Positions 1-10,643 of a stretch of DNA of 64,000 bases are shown here, in pieces. Each line of letters opens with the position of its first letter. Position 1 is the stretch's first letter. This DNA is from Hexactinellida sp. DTS-2022 (Eukaryota; Porifera; Hexactinellida), in contig JAPNXP010000009.1 of assembly GCA_028753945.1 (NCBI GenBank), positions 5,332,001 to 5,396,000 on the forward strand, given 5' to 3'. The translations under genes and the position numbers were made by a program. The notes under the pieces were generated by a model. It was not told the DNA's origin, did no database searches, and worked only from the letters and a program-made list of their open reading frames with translations.

Positions 1-2
1 TA

Positions 3-590
3 ACTGACGTCAGGAGCAACCGAGTCCTGAGCCTGAATGATTTCGCAGTTCTTGTGGTCACAGAGTTCAGCTGTTTCCCAGCTTCGAAACTTAAATCGCC
101 GAAAGGCTTAGCTTGCGACAGAGACTCTAACGTCTATGTGGCAGACAGAGACAATAACCGAATTTGCTTATTCGATTATGAGCTAAACTTCCTTGGCATT
201 TTCTTCCACCAGCTCTTGCAATGCCCCCGTGACGTCACTGTCACTGAGGACCAGCTGTTGGTTCTGACAGAACCCAAACCCTTTCTCCTGGTCTTCTCTC
301 TCTCGGGAGAAATGCTCCGCTCTGTCGATGGGCTCATGCGCTGGATCCTGTCGCCCTGGTTCTTCTATGTAGACGATTCTCGGAATATTTATATTAGCGA
401 CTATGAGTCTTACTCTTTTAAATCGTTTAGCGAAGAAGGAGAGCTGCGCGAAGAGCTAATTAGCTTTAAAATCGAAGAGTCGGGAAGGCGGATATCTGTA
501 TTCGGCATTTGTGTGACAGCTGACAAGCAGATCTGCATTGCTACCGCGGATAAAACACGCCCCTTTATACTCCTTAATAACCGATCCTAG
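3..590 (+). CDS. NHL-repeat protein, C-terminal part (5' end outside window)
   Basis: The frame is open from the first bases of the window to TAG at 588-590, so this is the 3' end of a longer gene; the first ATG/GTG-like codon (GTG at 54) is probably internal. The protein shows NHL beta-propeller blades: the pattern SPKGLACDRDSNVYVADRDN followed by an RI-aromatic segment, then further blades around CPRDVTV, WFFYVDDSRNIYISDY and VFGICVTADKQICIA. Such C-terminal propellers are typical of TRIM-NHL and related RING/B-box proteins, where they bind protein or RNA partners. The RING, B-box and coiled coil would lie upstream and are not seen. No frameshift is visible. Family assignment is secure; the TRIM identity is an inference. 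Confidence 0.8.
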   Translation, partial: TDVRSNRVLSLNDFAVLVVTEFSCFPASKLKSPKGLACDRDSNVYVADRDNNRICLFDYELNFLGIFFHQLLQCPRDVTVTEDQLLVLTEPKPFLLVFSLSGEMLRSVDGLMRWILSPWFFYVDDSRNIYISDYESYSFKSFSEEGELREELISFKIEESGRRISVFGICVTADKQICIATADKTRPFILLNNRS

Positions 591-660
591 CTCAGTCATA
601 GACCGACCGTCTGTATATTTATGATCATAATTGCTATTAATTATTATAATATCGTTTTAA

Positions 661-1114
661 TGTGTGGTAACATTTAACATACTTTGGTATACTGAGAGAA
701 TAATTCAGAGTTGGTAGTGGACTGATTGTCTCCTCTTTGCCTCGGCCCGAATACTTGGCTCTACTGCTCTCCGCTACTGCCTGTCTGCCAGTAGCAGTGC
801 ACTTGTAGCACTCGTTGCAAACTGATACTCGCTTGTAACAAAGGATTGGGTAACTGATTGCATAAAGATTGCATAAAGATCTTTATGCAATCAGTTACCC
901 AATCCTTTGTTACAAGCGAGTATCAGTTTGCAACGAGTGCTACAAGTGCACTGCTACTGGCAGACAGGCAGTACCGACTACCGAGTCCGAAGAGCTGAGT
1001 GAGATGCTGATCAGGAGTGGAGGAGCGGAGAGCAGCAGAGCCAAGTATTCGGGGCTGAGACAAACTCTGGATTATTCTCTCAGTATACCAAAGTATGTTA
1101 AATGCTACCACACA
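661..1114. repeat. Foldback palindrome (MITE-like)
   Basis: Two arms of about 200 bp are inverted copies of each other. The ends read TGTGTGGTA and TACCACACA, and the centre is the perfect palindrome GCATAAAGATCTTTATGC at 871-888. The left arm carries a small duplication of the central motif just before it. Short ORFs on both strands here are translations of the arms and not genes. No convincing target duplication was found at the ends. Confidence 0.8.
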
Positions 1115-1483
1115 AATATTTCTTATACGTAAACTGGGGCGACTTGACTTAGGCCTATGGGTTTACTTTGGCGGAGCACATCACTGTGGTCAATGGGAGG
1201 AGGCACACAGAATGTCTAATATTTGATATAGGGATCCACGGTTGAAAAAGTTTGGGTATCGCTGGGATAGGGGAATTAAACCTTGTAATTCTTAACCCAA
1301 CATAATCAAAAGACCAACAATACTCACTAATAGGAATAGGAACAGCGATTGCCAACCAAGGCAGATAACTTTCAGACTGATTCCTATAGCAACTCTCCAA
1401 TTCCTTGGGTAGCGCCTATTTCTAATATATTAATAGCAAACCAAAAGCGATTCTCTCTCACCTGCTCTGTGTAACTTGTAGAG

Positions 1484-2289
1484 CAGGGGTCGGCAACCCC
1501 AGGCACGCGTGCCACTAATGGCACGCGAAGTATTTCTCTACGGCACGCTAAGTGATTTACTCAAACTCTTCCTTGTCGACGATTTTCAGTTTTCTCTGTT
1601 TTTTGCCAACCTGAACGCATTAGTTTTAACTCCAAAAAAGTGTTATTACTTGTCATTAAATACATAAGAGATAGAACTGTCATGGAAATTTTGGTCCGCT
1701 TGGAAAATTGGTACTAAAGGACAAAGATCATCATTGATAAATTGTCACAACCTGAAATTTTTTTCCTTCCATGGGATGGAATTAGTAATAATTAGAGAAT
1801 AAAGTGCTGAACTATTTTAACGAGGTTTAAGCGCGTAAGACTGGAAAGGAACTGATTAGTCGGGTTGGAGGTCAGTCATGAGAGGAAGAAAGTGCCAGGC
1901 CAAATATTCTCTGCAAAAATGGTGCTAGAACCATTTTTCTCATGGAATATTGTTCCTAAGACCATTTTCCATGTAATTTACGTCTCCGGAACTATTCTTT
2001 CGAGGAGATTTGCTCCGAGTGCCTATTATTCCATATAAAATTTTCCTATGTCCAAAATTCAATGAAATACTGGTCCCATCTTGGCACGAAATATTTCATA
2101 CCTGGACCATTTTCAATCGAATATTGGCCTACCGAACCAAATTTTTCCGGGAAATTGGTACTGGGGACAATTTCGGTGACAAATCTTCCAGTGACAGAAC
2201 TATGAGCATTATATTTGGCACGGAATGTCATAAATATGTTGACATTTAGGTAAACTGGCACACTTCATTCAAAAGGTTGCCGGCCCCTG
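1484..2289. mobile_element. hAT-type non-autonomous element
   Basis: Terminal inverted repeats CAGGGGTCGGCAACC at the left and GGTTGCCGGCCCCTG at the right differ at one base. They are flanked by a perfect 8-bp target duplication TTGTAGAG (1476-1483 and 2290-2297). The CAG start and the 8-bp duplication fit the hAT superfamily. The interior from about 1890 to 2180 is a degenerate array of about 33-bp units with a variable 'gaccattttccatggaata' theme. No transposase is encoded. Confidence 0.88.
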
Positions 2290-2380
2290 TTGTAGAGAAT
2301 AGAGATAGGAAGACACGAGTGGAATTCAGATAATATCTATTCTCAATATACTCAAATATGTATTTTATGTGCATAGCTAA

Positions 2381-2761
2381 GGCCACTGTTTGTTGGAATC
2401 TTGTTTCAGCTCCACCGCCCGCGTCAGATTTCACTACCGCACGAATATTGTCATTATTGTCATTATTTCCATTATTACACCTACATTTCAAATAAGGCCA
2501 CTGTTCGTTGCCAATTTTGTGGTAGGACACACTCTAAAATAGCCATAATTATCTAGTAACAAAGTCAGAACCTATAACAAGCATTATTACCCAACGAATG
2601 CATATTTTATCAATAAGCACTCACAAATTAAAATATTTGCTCAGATAATTATTAACTATGTCGTCATCAAATAATGAGATAATGATAATGAGATGCCGCC
2701 CGCCCGCATCCTCTGATAGACTTCTTGTGGAGCTGAAACAATATTGTCATTAACAGTGGCC
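2381..2761. mobile_element. PIF/Harbinger-like MITE
   Basis: The ends GGCCACTGTT and AACAGTGGCC are part of an imperfect inverted repeat of about 35 bp that includes a 'gtttcagctccac' block. The flanks are TAA on both sides (2378-2380 and 2762-2764). The TWA target duplication and GGCC-type ends fit PIF/Harbinger. Leaving the element and one TAA out keeps the surrounding sacsin-like frame open. Confidence 0.7.
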
Positions 2762-2830
2762 TAATCTCTTCCTATACACAACATCAATTTCAGCTGAATA
2801 GAGTAATTCATAGCCTACTCTATGTGCAGG

Positions 2831-2990
2831 TCAAAACGTCAACAAACCAAAACGTCTACAACCAAAACGTCTACAAACCAAAACTTCTACAAACCAAAAC
2901 GTCTACAAACCAAAACGTCTACAAACCAAAACGTCTACAAACCAAAATGTATATTAAGCAAAACGTCTATAATCCGAAATACAGTCAACA
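2831..2990. repeat. Minisatellite, left MULE terminus (unit about 16 bp)
   Basis: About nine tandem copies of a unit like CAAAACGTCTACAAAC. An inverted array of the same unit lies at 5536-5686, so the two arrays act as long terminal inverted repeats. The ORFs read through this array are repeat translations. Confidence 0.9.
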
Positions 2991-3349
2991 TTCGGTATCT
3001 CGAACCCTCAGGGGAAATCAAAATCTATTCGAGATTGCGAATGTTCGAGCTATCGAACGGATTTTGTATGGCAGGGGTTTCCAAGGGAAAAATAAATTTG
3101 GTTGAATTAGCGAATGTTCGAGTTAACGGGCATTCGAGATAGCGGATGTTGACTGTATCTAAGTAATGAACCATTCTATCTATGTTTATTCGATAACATC
3201 CTGAAGCTATATAATTGATGAGCAATTATAGATAGTATATCTGATAACACCCTTAACTTATAGGGCTATTTTACAAACTCATTGATACACGCATATATAT
3301 ATATTTATTATCGTAAGGTAGGCAAAGTATCAATAATTTATCTATTTTT

Positions 3350-5302
3350 ATGTCTAATAATTCACTATTCGTAAATTCTCATAATGGAACTGTCGTTGAT
3401 CCATGCCTCGAATGTAGTCTAACTGTAAGACCACGTCAAGAAGCAATTCAGTGTGAAAATTGTTCGTTTTGGCAGCATCGCAAATGTAATACAAATATCA
3501 CACGTGAATGTTATCGGAGGGCGGTAAGGGGCGAAGAAGAATTACAGTGGCAATGTGTATCATGTTTGATCAACTTTCAAATAGAGTCTGATGAGTTGCC
3601 ACTTATTGAAAGCACACGATTGTCAAATTTTTCTACTGGCGAAGATGATTATCCGCTTCCAAACGAAGTAAGTGTCTTAAATTCATCTGTTTCGCATCCA
3701 AATACCTGCTTTGTACATCCCTCAGTTGCTTTTCATCCAGATCAAACTAATGACCTTAATTCAGCAACTTTAAATGGGTCACTGGAGAATTCTGAAGAAA
3801 CTAATCTCCCTAATGTATCTAATATAGATACAAACCAATATCCTGACTTTTCTATTCCTGAGAATATACAAGAATCATCACTGGATCTATCCTTTCTCTA
3901 TACATCTATTCAGAATAGCCAACTGGAATGTACCCCTGAGTTCGAGGTCATAACCAAGTCCTCACAGAAAGGAAAAGATGTTCTGATTGAAAAAGTTGGC
4001 TACACTTATGTAATAAATATTCGAAGGAATATGGTCAACTATTGGCGCTGTAGTGTACGCAACAAGTCTATCATCTGCCCAGCAAGAATTATTCAACGTG
4101 GGAGCATGTTTACTCGTGGGCCCAATGATCATAACCACCCAGCTATTCCTGGAGTAAACTTCAAGACCAAGCTAAGGGTAAAGGTTCTAAATAGAGCCAA
4201 AAGTGACATATTTGTTCCTGCTGCAGAGATAGTAAAAAATGCACTTGTGCCTTACACTACTTGTCCAGGCCTCCCAAGTCTAGCTAACCTATCGAGAGCT
4301 GCAAACCGTGCAAGGCAGAGTATTCGACCAGAGGACCCTGTGGATTTAGAATTTGAAATTAACACAGACTACATTCCTGAGAACTTTTTACGTGGAGACG
4401 TCAAAGTTGATGAACGGAGACACCTCGTATTCGCTACAAATCACATGCTCAATATTTTAAGCAGAGCTAAGATATGGTATTTGGATGGGACGTTTAAAAT
4501 TGTGAAACCACCTTTTGTACAGCTATTCTCTATTCATGCTTTCGTTAAATCGGACTCTGGAATTAAGCAATTACCATTAGTGTTTGTAGTTATGTCTGGA
4601 AAACGCAAGAAGGATTATAGAAAAGTACTCACCGCTATCTTAGAAGCTCTACCTAATCCCCCATTAGTCAAACGTGCAGTAATGGATTTCGAAATAAGCT
4701 TATGGAAAGCTTTTCCTAAAGTTTATCCAGGAGTAAAACTACAGGGTTGTTCTTTTCATTGGACACAGGCTGTCTGGAGAAAGAATCAACTCTTAGGTTT
4801 ACAACAACAATATATGAGTGACATATCAACATATGATTTTTGTAGAAAATTAATGGCTCTACCTTTTCTTCCTGCAGAGCACATAGAACATGCATTCAAA
4901 AATCTGGTAGAACATGTTAGTAGTGGAACTGAACTTGAACTTGCAACATACATTGATACTACATGGATCTCCGGAAATTGGCATCCGAATGATTGGTGCA
5001 TATTTAATTAGGCAGTGCGCACAAATAACGATGTTGAAGGATGGCACTTGCGAATAAATAGTAGGGCCCGGCGAAGTCAATTACAGTTTTATGTATTAAT
5101 AGAACTTCTACACAAAGAATCTCAAATAATCTCTCTACAATTAAATCTAGTCTCACAAAATAAACTGAAGCGCTATCAAAGAAAAACCTACAGAAATATG
5201 CAAGCAAAAATCTTAGCACTTTGGGAAGAATATTCGCATGGAACAATATCGGTAAATCACATGCTGCGTGCTTGTTCTAGGCTAAATGGGCCACAGATCT
5301 AG
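3350..5302 (+). pseudogene. MULE transposase with PHD-like and FLYWCH zinc fingers, one in-frame stop
   Basis: The protein starts at ATG 3350. A Cys/His-rich PHD-like finger spans residues 19-72 (CLEC..CENC..WQHRKC..CVSC). A FLYWCH-type finger lies at about 205-275 (YWRCSVRNK..CPARI..HNH). The MULE DDE domain follows: D379 in YLDGTF, D446 in VMDFE, the C/H block CSFHW, and E563 in NDVEGWH. One TAG at 5009-5011 interrupts the frame; the same frame continues to TAG at 5300-5302. The stop sits directly before AVRTNNDVEGWH, where I recall a glutamine in relatives, so a single C-to-T change (CAG to TAG) is the likely cause. Such a protein would cut and join DNA at the element ends. Otherwise it is full length with no frameshift, so the inactivation looks recent. 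Confidence 0.85.
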
Positions 5303-5535
5303 TAACTAGTTACTTGTATTGATTTCTTTATCATTTCTATTATTTCTTATAATGATCTCTTTATCATTCCTTCATTTCAATAAATAATTTCTCCTTATTA
5401 CAAAGTTACTTTTGCATTGGTAAGGGTTAATAATTATATAACTTATATAAAACATATAGAATATTAGGTGTTATAGAAAATAGCACAAATCCGACGCAAA
5501 CTTGTGGATTGTATCTTGGTGATAGAATCGCACCC

Positions 5536-5686
5536 GTTATGGTTTGTAGACGTTTTGGATTGTAGACGTTTTGGATTGTAGACGTTTTGGATTTTAGACG
5601 TTTTGGTTTGTAGACGTTTTGGTTTGTAGACATTTTGGTTGTAGACGTTTTGACTGTAGACGTTTTGGTTTGTAGACGTTTTGACT
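5536..5686. repeat. Minisatellite, right MULE terminus (inverted)
   Basis: Tandem GTAGACGTTTTGG units, the reverse complement of the left array at 2831-2990. The outermost copies end in GTTTTGAC, matching GTCAAAAC at the left edge. Confidence 0.9.
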
Positions 5687-7909
5687 AGAAATCCTCTATA
5701 TGGCCTGACAGTAACCTAGAAAATGTGGACCAAGGATGAAGGAGAAGATGGTAATATTTATCCAACCACAATATTTAATTTCAAAAATAATAATCATAAT
5801 CAACCACATTAATTAGAAATATTCTTGAAATATATACAATTATTGATCAGATTTTATTCCAAACTCTTGTATTGACGTAAAATCTCATCCTTTTAATTTC
5901 GCTTTGGTATTTTATTCATATTAGCTTCTATTCATGCCTAACTCGTGTTCTGTCCCCGGATGCAAGAGCAACTACAACCCAGATGACCATGTCCTTGTGT
6001 TCAAGATTCCTCAAAATCCACCAACCCTGAATCATGCCTGGACATTCGCTCTTCGTCGCGAGGATATCGGTGACCTGAAGGTGGTCTATGTATGTATCAC
6101 CATTTTCAGAAAGAAGACATAGACTACACTTTCCAAGTCCCAAGAGGAGATAGTACTTTTACTGAAGTACCGCGGGCAAAGCCAAAGCTGAAGGAAGGCG
6201 CTGTACCAAGTTTACTAACTCGCTGCCCAGCATATTACTTATCCAAACCTTACAAACGGAATCGCTTCTCATACGATGCAAAAGAGGAAGAATTGATGAA
6301 CCAAACATTACAACTCAGCTTGAGATCCGAGAGTCAAGAGAAAGAGAAGTTTGTGGTAACTCTCCACAGGACTTGAAAGATAAGTTAACCTTGATTTCTT
6401 TACCTTATAGTTGGTTGGTGTGGTTCGGTAATGAAAGCAACATAACGTTTGTTCTCGCTAAAATGGCTGAAAAAATATCTCAGTAGATTTGTACCTTGAA
6501 ATCAATGCTTATTTATCCACCTCAGCCTATTTTAATAGACAGAGTATATCCGTTTCCATTGCTGCAATTAGTGACATCCGAGAAATTGAATCTGTTTTGC
6601 AGGAATTTGCTTTAAAATACAACTCTAGTTCTTATTGTGATTATCCCCTTAAGTTCGGTTGTGCATCCTTTGAAGATGTATGTCAATTTATATAATTCAG
6701 AAAGAACAAGTTTATCCAAGTTAGCTCCTCATTTGACTATGGAGTCATGTTTTCCGTCTAGCATAGAGCGTCAAAATGTAAAACTGGTTTTGAAAGTCGT
6801 TAACGAATTAACAATATTTCCGCTAACTATCCAGAATATAGAAATAATACTCCGGAGTTTGTTGTTACCCTTCTTACTGTTTGGAAATTATTCAACGTTA
6901 ACACACCATTTAATGGAATACGTTTGAACGATAATTTCTCTAGACCTTTGACTTTTAATGACCAGCGATTTCTATTTTTGACTCATGCAGTTTTGGTTAG
7001 ATGCTTGGCAAACTTTACCAGAAAAAATTGGCAAACTGAGTAAACAAACATACACCAGTTTTAGACATGCTTGTATTACCTTACCACAAATTACCAATCA
7101 TTTGACTCAATCTTGTGGCTTTACATATCTGTTGTCCTCCTTTATACAGACGGATCCCTTGGAACACGATTTCGGTCTATACCGTATGATGTCGGGTTCT
7201 AATTATCACATCTCCTATCTTCAAATCCTTGAACCGAGCGTCGACTTAAACTTTCTACCATAATCAAACATATTTACTGACCAACAAGACACTTCCTTTC
7301 AATCTATTCAGTCATTTGTTAAGTAATTTTCTTCTCCGTATAGCGTATTCCACTACTGATGGTGAGTTCAATTTGGAGCCATTTCTTGATGCGATTAATG
7401 ATTTATCAACAATTGATTGTGGTTCACAGTTGCTTCAATCATTAGCCTTTATTGCAGGCTATACTGTCCATCAGTACCTGAAACAAACAAAACCGTGTCA
7501 TGCCTGTACATATGCTAACAGTTGATAAAGAATTTCTCCTTGATTTAGACCTGGACTCTCAGTATAAACTTCTGCAGCTAACGGACCGTGGCGGACTTAA
7601 ATATCCATCTGAGCCAGTTTTAAATTCCATATTTATTATATGGAAGACCTTTAGTGCCATCGAAAACGATAAAGAGCTGATGGCGAAGCTTGTAAGTGGA
7701 CCTTCTAGAAAATACTAGTTGAACTCACGTTGATGTATTTGGAAGATAGCGATAATCGTGATCCAAGTATTTGGAAGTCTACTTGTATTAGCTGTGGTGT
7801 GCAGTGGCGGATTAACCAAGGGGCACGGGGGGCACGTGCCCCAGGGCCCCAAAGCTTCAGGGGCCCCCTTGTTATTGGAAATAATCTTTATATAAAATGT
7901 TACTAAGGG

Positions 7910-8318
7910 CATACCTGCCAACCTATTTGAGTCATATCCCTGTACAGGGCTCAAATTTTCCCCTGTACATTGACCAAAATCCCTGACACCTCCCAAAATT
8001 TTTCTTGCTCGCTCCGCTCGCTCGTCCAGGAAATTAGTATACACTACATATCGAAATTTGCACTTTGGAAAGGAGAATGACATACAGTACAGGGATTCCC
8101 TGTATGCTTGAATAAATATATAAACTTACTAAGTTGTGCCTTTATGTGGTCAATGCAGAATGCATGGCAGAATATACTATCATCGCTGTAGACAGTTTTA
8201 GGCATTATTATTTGACTCATAATTAGTAAATTAAAAATTGCTGTACAAATGAATATATTCCTGTACGCATGTACAGAACAGCCAAAATGTTTAAATCCCT
8301 GTACGGTTGGCAGGTATG
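7910..8318. mobile_element. MITE nested in the hAT element
   Basis: Ends CATACCTGCCAACC and GGTTGGCAGGTATG are perfectly inverted; the flanks TAAGGG (7904-7909 and 8319-8324) form a 6-bp duplication. Subterminal 'ccctgtac' motifs recur inside. No coding capacity. Superfamily not assigned. Confidence 0.82.
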
Positions 8319-8466
8319 TAAGGGTCACGAGAATTGCCATAACTAATGTTCAAACTACAACCTTTCGGATTTTTTTGACAAGCAAATGTTTCAATAATTG
8401 ACGAGATCCCTAAGAATGTCGTTCTCGATTGACATTATTGAGAAGAAAATGGAAATAGTTATAGTA

Positions 8467-8643
8467 CAGTAAACTCTCGTTCATACTGTCAGAATTATTT
8501 CGGTCTGAATACTGCATGAATTAGTTCGCAATAATCGAAATTCGTATTAATTAACCAAAGTCAATAGTATACTACATTTGAATAGGCTGGTGAATTTAAA
8601 ATGTCTTCCTTATCCCTGTTCGTATTAACGAGGGTCTACATTA
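8467..8643. mobile_element. pogo/Tigger-like MITE
   Basis: The left end CAGTAAACTCTCGTTCATAC and right end GTTCGTATTAACGAGGGTCTAC are inverted copies, preceded by TA at the left. The same end motif (ctctcgttaatacgaac) recurs at 16398, 25549 and 56478-56654, so this is a dispersed family. Confidence 0.6.
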
Positions 8644-9323
8644 CAATAATAAGGACCGTTGAACATCACGATTCTGTGGGACATATTACCGAATTTTTTT
8701 AATTTCTAGCAATAATAATCCTAGCGAGGAAAATGGGGCCTCACATTCACAACTTGCCCCAGGGCCCAGCCCTCCTTGATCCGCCCCTGGTGGTGTGTTT
8801 AGTTGGAACATCTTATCGAAGCTCGTCTTTACTGCAGCGAATTGCTTTCTTGCAAACATTAACAAAGTTAAGAATTATAACTCGCTGGTTCTTTCAAAAA
8901 GTATAGAAAGCGTAAATTTAAGAAATTCTCTTAATTATGTGTCTACTTATTTGTATTTACCATGATTTGTATTACTCTGTTATTCTCTATTTCTATTATG
9001 TAGTTAAGTGTGTCGTGTGTCACTGCTAGAGCCAGAGAGAGAAAGGAGAAAGAGGCGAAAGGAAAGAAAGCAAATAATTGTGTATTATTTACTGTATATT
9101 AATATTAGAAATAGTACTGTTTGTGTTTATTATTACTATTAAATTATGAAAATCCAATCACCGTTCTCATTACAGCTAATACTAATCACGGGCTAGCACT
9201 GCTGAGTTATGTTTACGACCCATAAAGAACTTAGTAGTTCAATATAGAAAACATTAAAAAATTAAAATTTCCCATCTTGTGCATCCCTGGTACATCTACT
9301 GTCAGGCCATATATAGAGTAGGC

Positions 9324-10309
9324 CATGGCCTACTATATTATACGGCTAGATAAGTCAAGTATTTGCCATTTTATTTCCAGGCCAGTATTTACTTTCTAAT
9401 TGCTCGTAAAATATATTACCTATTGTCATGGAATAAACTAAACTTAGGTTTTCAAATACAGTTGAAACCGGATATTTTTAACACATTCCTTACACGAAAA
9501 TTTGTTAAAAATATCCGATTGTTAAAAATACCCGATTTTATAACAACAACAATAATTAATTATTTACAAGAAAATGTGTTAAAAATATCCGATTGTTAAA
9601 AATATCCGGTGTTAAAAATATCCGGTTTCAACTGTACGCTGGAAACATCTAAAATACTTTTGAGAATGATTTCTCATCGGATTTAACCACAATGACGTAA
9701 TCAAATATACATACCCATATGTGGTAACTAATACTAATTATGAAGTAGAGATTTGAAGTGGAGATTGAAGTAGAGATTCAGTGAACATTAGCTAAATAAG
9801 TCACAAGAACGGTCATTAAACTGACTGGGCAACATGTACGTCGTCAAACAGCACTTTTAAGACTTAGATTAAAATCTAACTATACATTTCAAAAAAATAC
9901 AAAACATATGGTTTGATAACAATAGTATAATTATTTACTTACATTGACGTTGGAAAGAATTTGAGTGAAAGGAATCACATAATTTGTTACTGTAGTTAGT
10001 ATTTAACAAGAAAAATGAATTAGGATAAAAATGGCAAAGTTAGATTCTCAAATTATCTAAAAAATTAACATTTATTTAACATCATTGCCATATATGGGTA
10101 TGTATATTTGATTACGTCATTGTGGTTAAATCCAATGAGAAATCATTCTCAAAAGTATTTTAGATGTTTCCAGCATATTTGAAAACCTAGGTTCAGTTTA
10201 TTCCATGACAATAGGTAATTTATTTACGAGCAATTAGAAAGTAAACACTGGCCTGGAAATAAAATGGCAAATACTTGACTTATCTAGCAGTATTATATAG
10301 TAGGCCATG
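9324..10309. mobile_element. Foldback element, copy 1
   Basis: Arms of about 390 bp start CATGGCCTACTATATTATAC and end with its inverse, GTAGGCCATG. The flanks AGTAGGC (9317-9323 and 10310-10316) are a 7-bp target duplication. A second copy at 46061-46869 also has a 7-bp duplication, so 7 bp is characteristic. The central part is in the opposite orientation in the other copy. A 176-bp MITE sits in the left arm. Confidence 0.85.
9459..9634. mobile_element. Mariner/pogo-like MITE in the left arm of foldback copy 1
   Basis: Perfect inverted ends CAGTTGAAACCGGATATTTT and its complement, flanked by TA on both sides. The interior has further direct copies of the 'gttaaaaatatccg' motif. The other three foldback arms in the window lack it, giving empty sites; one of these carries a scar (46733-46741). 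Confidence 0.85.
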
Positions 10310-10320
10310 AGTAGGCTATG

Positions 10321-10643
10321 ATTCTTCCACAGAACTCCTTTTCACTGAAACACTTATTTTGTTTACACTTTTCATGAATAACAAACAATTCTCTATCTCC
10401 TGTTTGAAAGGCTTGAAAGGAGAAGTTTCAACTCGTTTAGCATTGTACACATTGTTGGGGAGTTTAGTTTCATATAAACCTGTTCGGAGCGGGAAACGGA
10501 ATATGGTACCGTTATAATGAGAAGTTCCTGTGTATCCGAAGTAGTCATATAACGATTGAAAGTGGTCTGCAACTTGATCTTCCTTTATGAATTCTTCCAA
10601 ACTAATCAAGCGTCCGCCTGTGTAGTCTATAACCATGTGAGGA
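10321..10643 (-). pseudogene. Sacsin-like ATPase exon fragment
   Basis: Minus-strand coding piece running from the edge of the Merlin-like element to the edge of the P-like element. Motifs: MVIDYTGGRLISLEEFI, then HYNGTIFRFPLRT, then CLLFMKSVNKISVSVK. The block (F/Y)NGT-FRFPLRT followed about 35 residues later by LLF-KSV is characteristic of sacsin N-terminal Hsp90-like ATPase domains. The stop at 10316-10318 is inside the P-like element's terminal repeat and so is acquired. The fragment belongs with the exon at 16766-17030; about 50 residues expected between them are missing. Confidence 0.75.

Larger units (their letters stand above)
1155..2808 (-). pseudogene. Sacsin-like exon pieces, continuation of 10321-10643
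   Basis: Read on the minus strand, coding-like sequence continues in three blocks: 2808-2765, 2380-2298 and 1483-1155, separated by a Harbinger-like MITE and a hAT MITE. With each MITE and one copy of its target duplication left out, the first two junctions stay in one open frame (segments ..DVVYRKRL + AMHIKY.. and ..FLSLFST + SYTEQVRENRFW..). A frameshift near 1400 leads to ..YLPWLAIAVPI.. and ..HSVCLLPL.., which resemble the part of sacsin repeats just before and at the conserved FCFLPLP motif. Sacsin-family proteins carry Hsp90-like ATPase repeats. The piece ends with a stop near 1155. The assignment rests on order and motif resemblance and not on an alignment score. Confidence 0.55.
2827..5693 (+). 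mobile_element. MULE transposon with tandem-repeat termini
   Basis: Inverted minisatellite arrays at both ends enclose a transposase with PHD-like, FLYWCH and MULE domains. The flanking 9-bp sequences CTCTATGTG (2818-2826) and CTCTATATG (5694-5702) look like a target duplication with one change; 9 bp is usual for MULEs. The right-hand repeat of the host P-like element (around 9301-9323) provides the unoccupied version of the target. Confidence 0.75.
7802..8789. mobile_element. hAT-type MITE inside the P-like element
   Basis: Ends CAGTGGCGGATTAACC and GGATCCGCCCCTG-type (right end 8781-8789 CCGCCCCTG), with a perfect 8-bp duplication GTGGTGTG (7794-7801 and 8790-8797). GC-rich subterminal blocks (ggcacgtgccccagggcccc at the left, ccccagggcccagccc at the right) mirror each other. 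It carries two smaller elements. Confidence 0.9.
5934..8940 (+). pseudogene. THAP-domain P-element-type transposase relic
   Basis: Starts at ATG 5934 with MPNSCSVPGCKSNYN, the first half of a C2CH THAP zinc finger; the second half (..VVYVC.. then HHFQKEDI) is in another frame after a shift near 6095. Conserved P-transposase blocks follow in several frames: DPLEHDFGLYRMMSGSNYH near 7150-7205, the HACTYA cysteine motif near 7500 and LTDRGGLKYPSE near 7580. A hAT MITE (7802-8789) splits the C-terminal part, which seems to resume at 8798. P-type transposases and THAP9 bind element ends through the THAP finger. At least five frame changes or stops make this non-functional. Family is clear; exact ends are not. 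Confidence 0.75.
2809..10320. mobile_element. P-like DNA transposon, composite with four nested insertions
   Basis: A terminal inverted repeat of about 31 bp starts CATAGCCTACTCTAT and ends GGCCTGACAGTA. The left repeat is split by a MULE (2827-5693), the right one by a foldback element (9324-10309). With these removed, the two repeats match except for two bases. Inside lies a THAP-domain P-type transposase relic (5934-8940). The outer flanks share only AAT; the 8-bp duplication usual for P elements is not seen. Omitting the element and one AAT joins two sacsin-like coding pieces in frame. Further nested elements are at 7802-8789 and, within that, 7910-8318 and 8467-8643. Confidence 0.68.

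Noticed and set aside
869-1132. 87-codon ORF on plus and 62-codon ORF on minus
   Set aside because: Both come from the arms of the 661-1114 palindrome.
2822-3142. Overlapping Lys/Thr-rich ORFs
   Set aside because: Translations of the 16-bp minisatellite at the MULE terminus; two frames are open because the unit lacks stops.
5536-5686. CRISPR-like regular repeats
   Set aside because: Units are contiguous without distinct spacers, the genome is eukaryotic, and the array is the inverse of the other MULE terminus.
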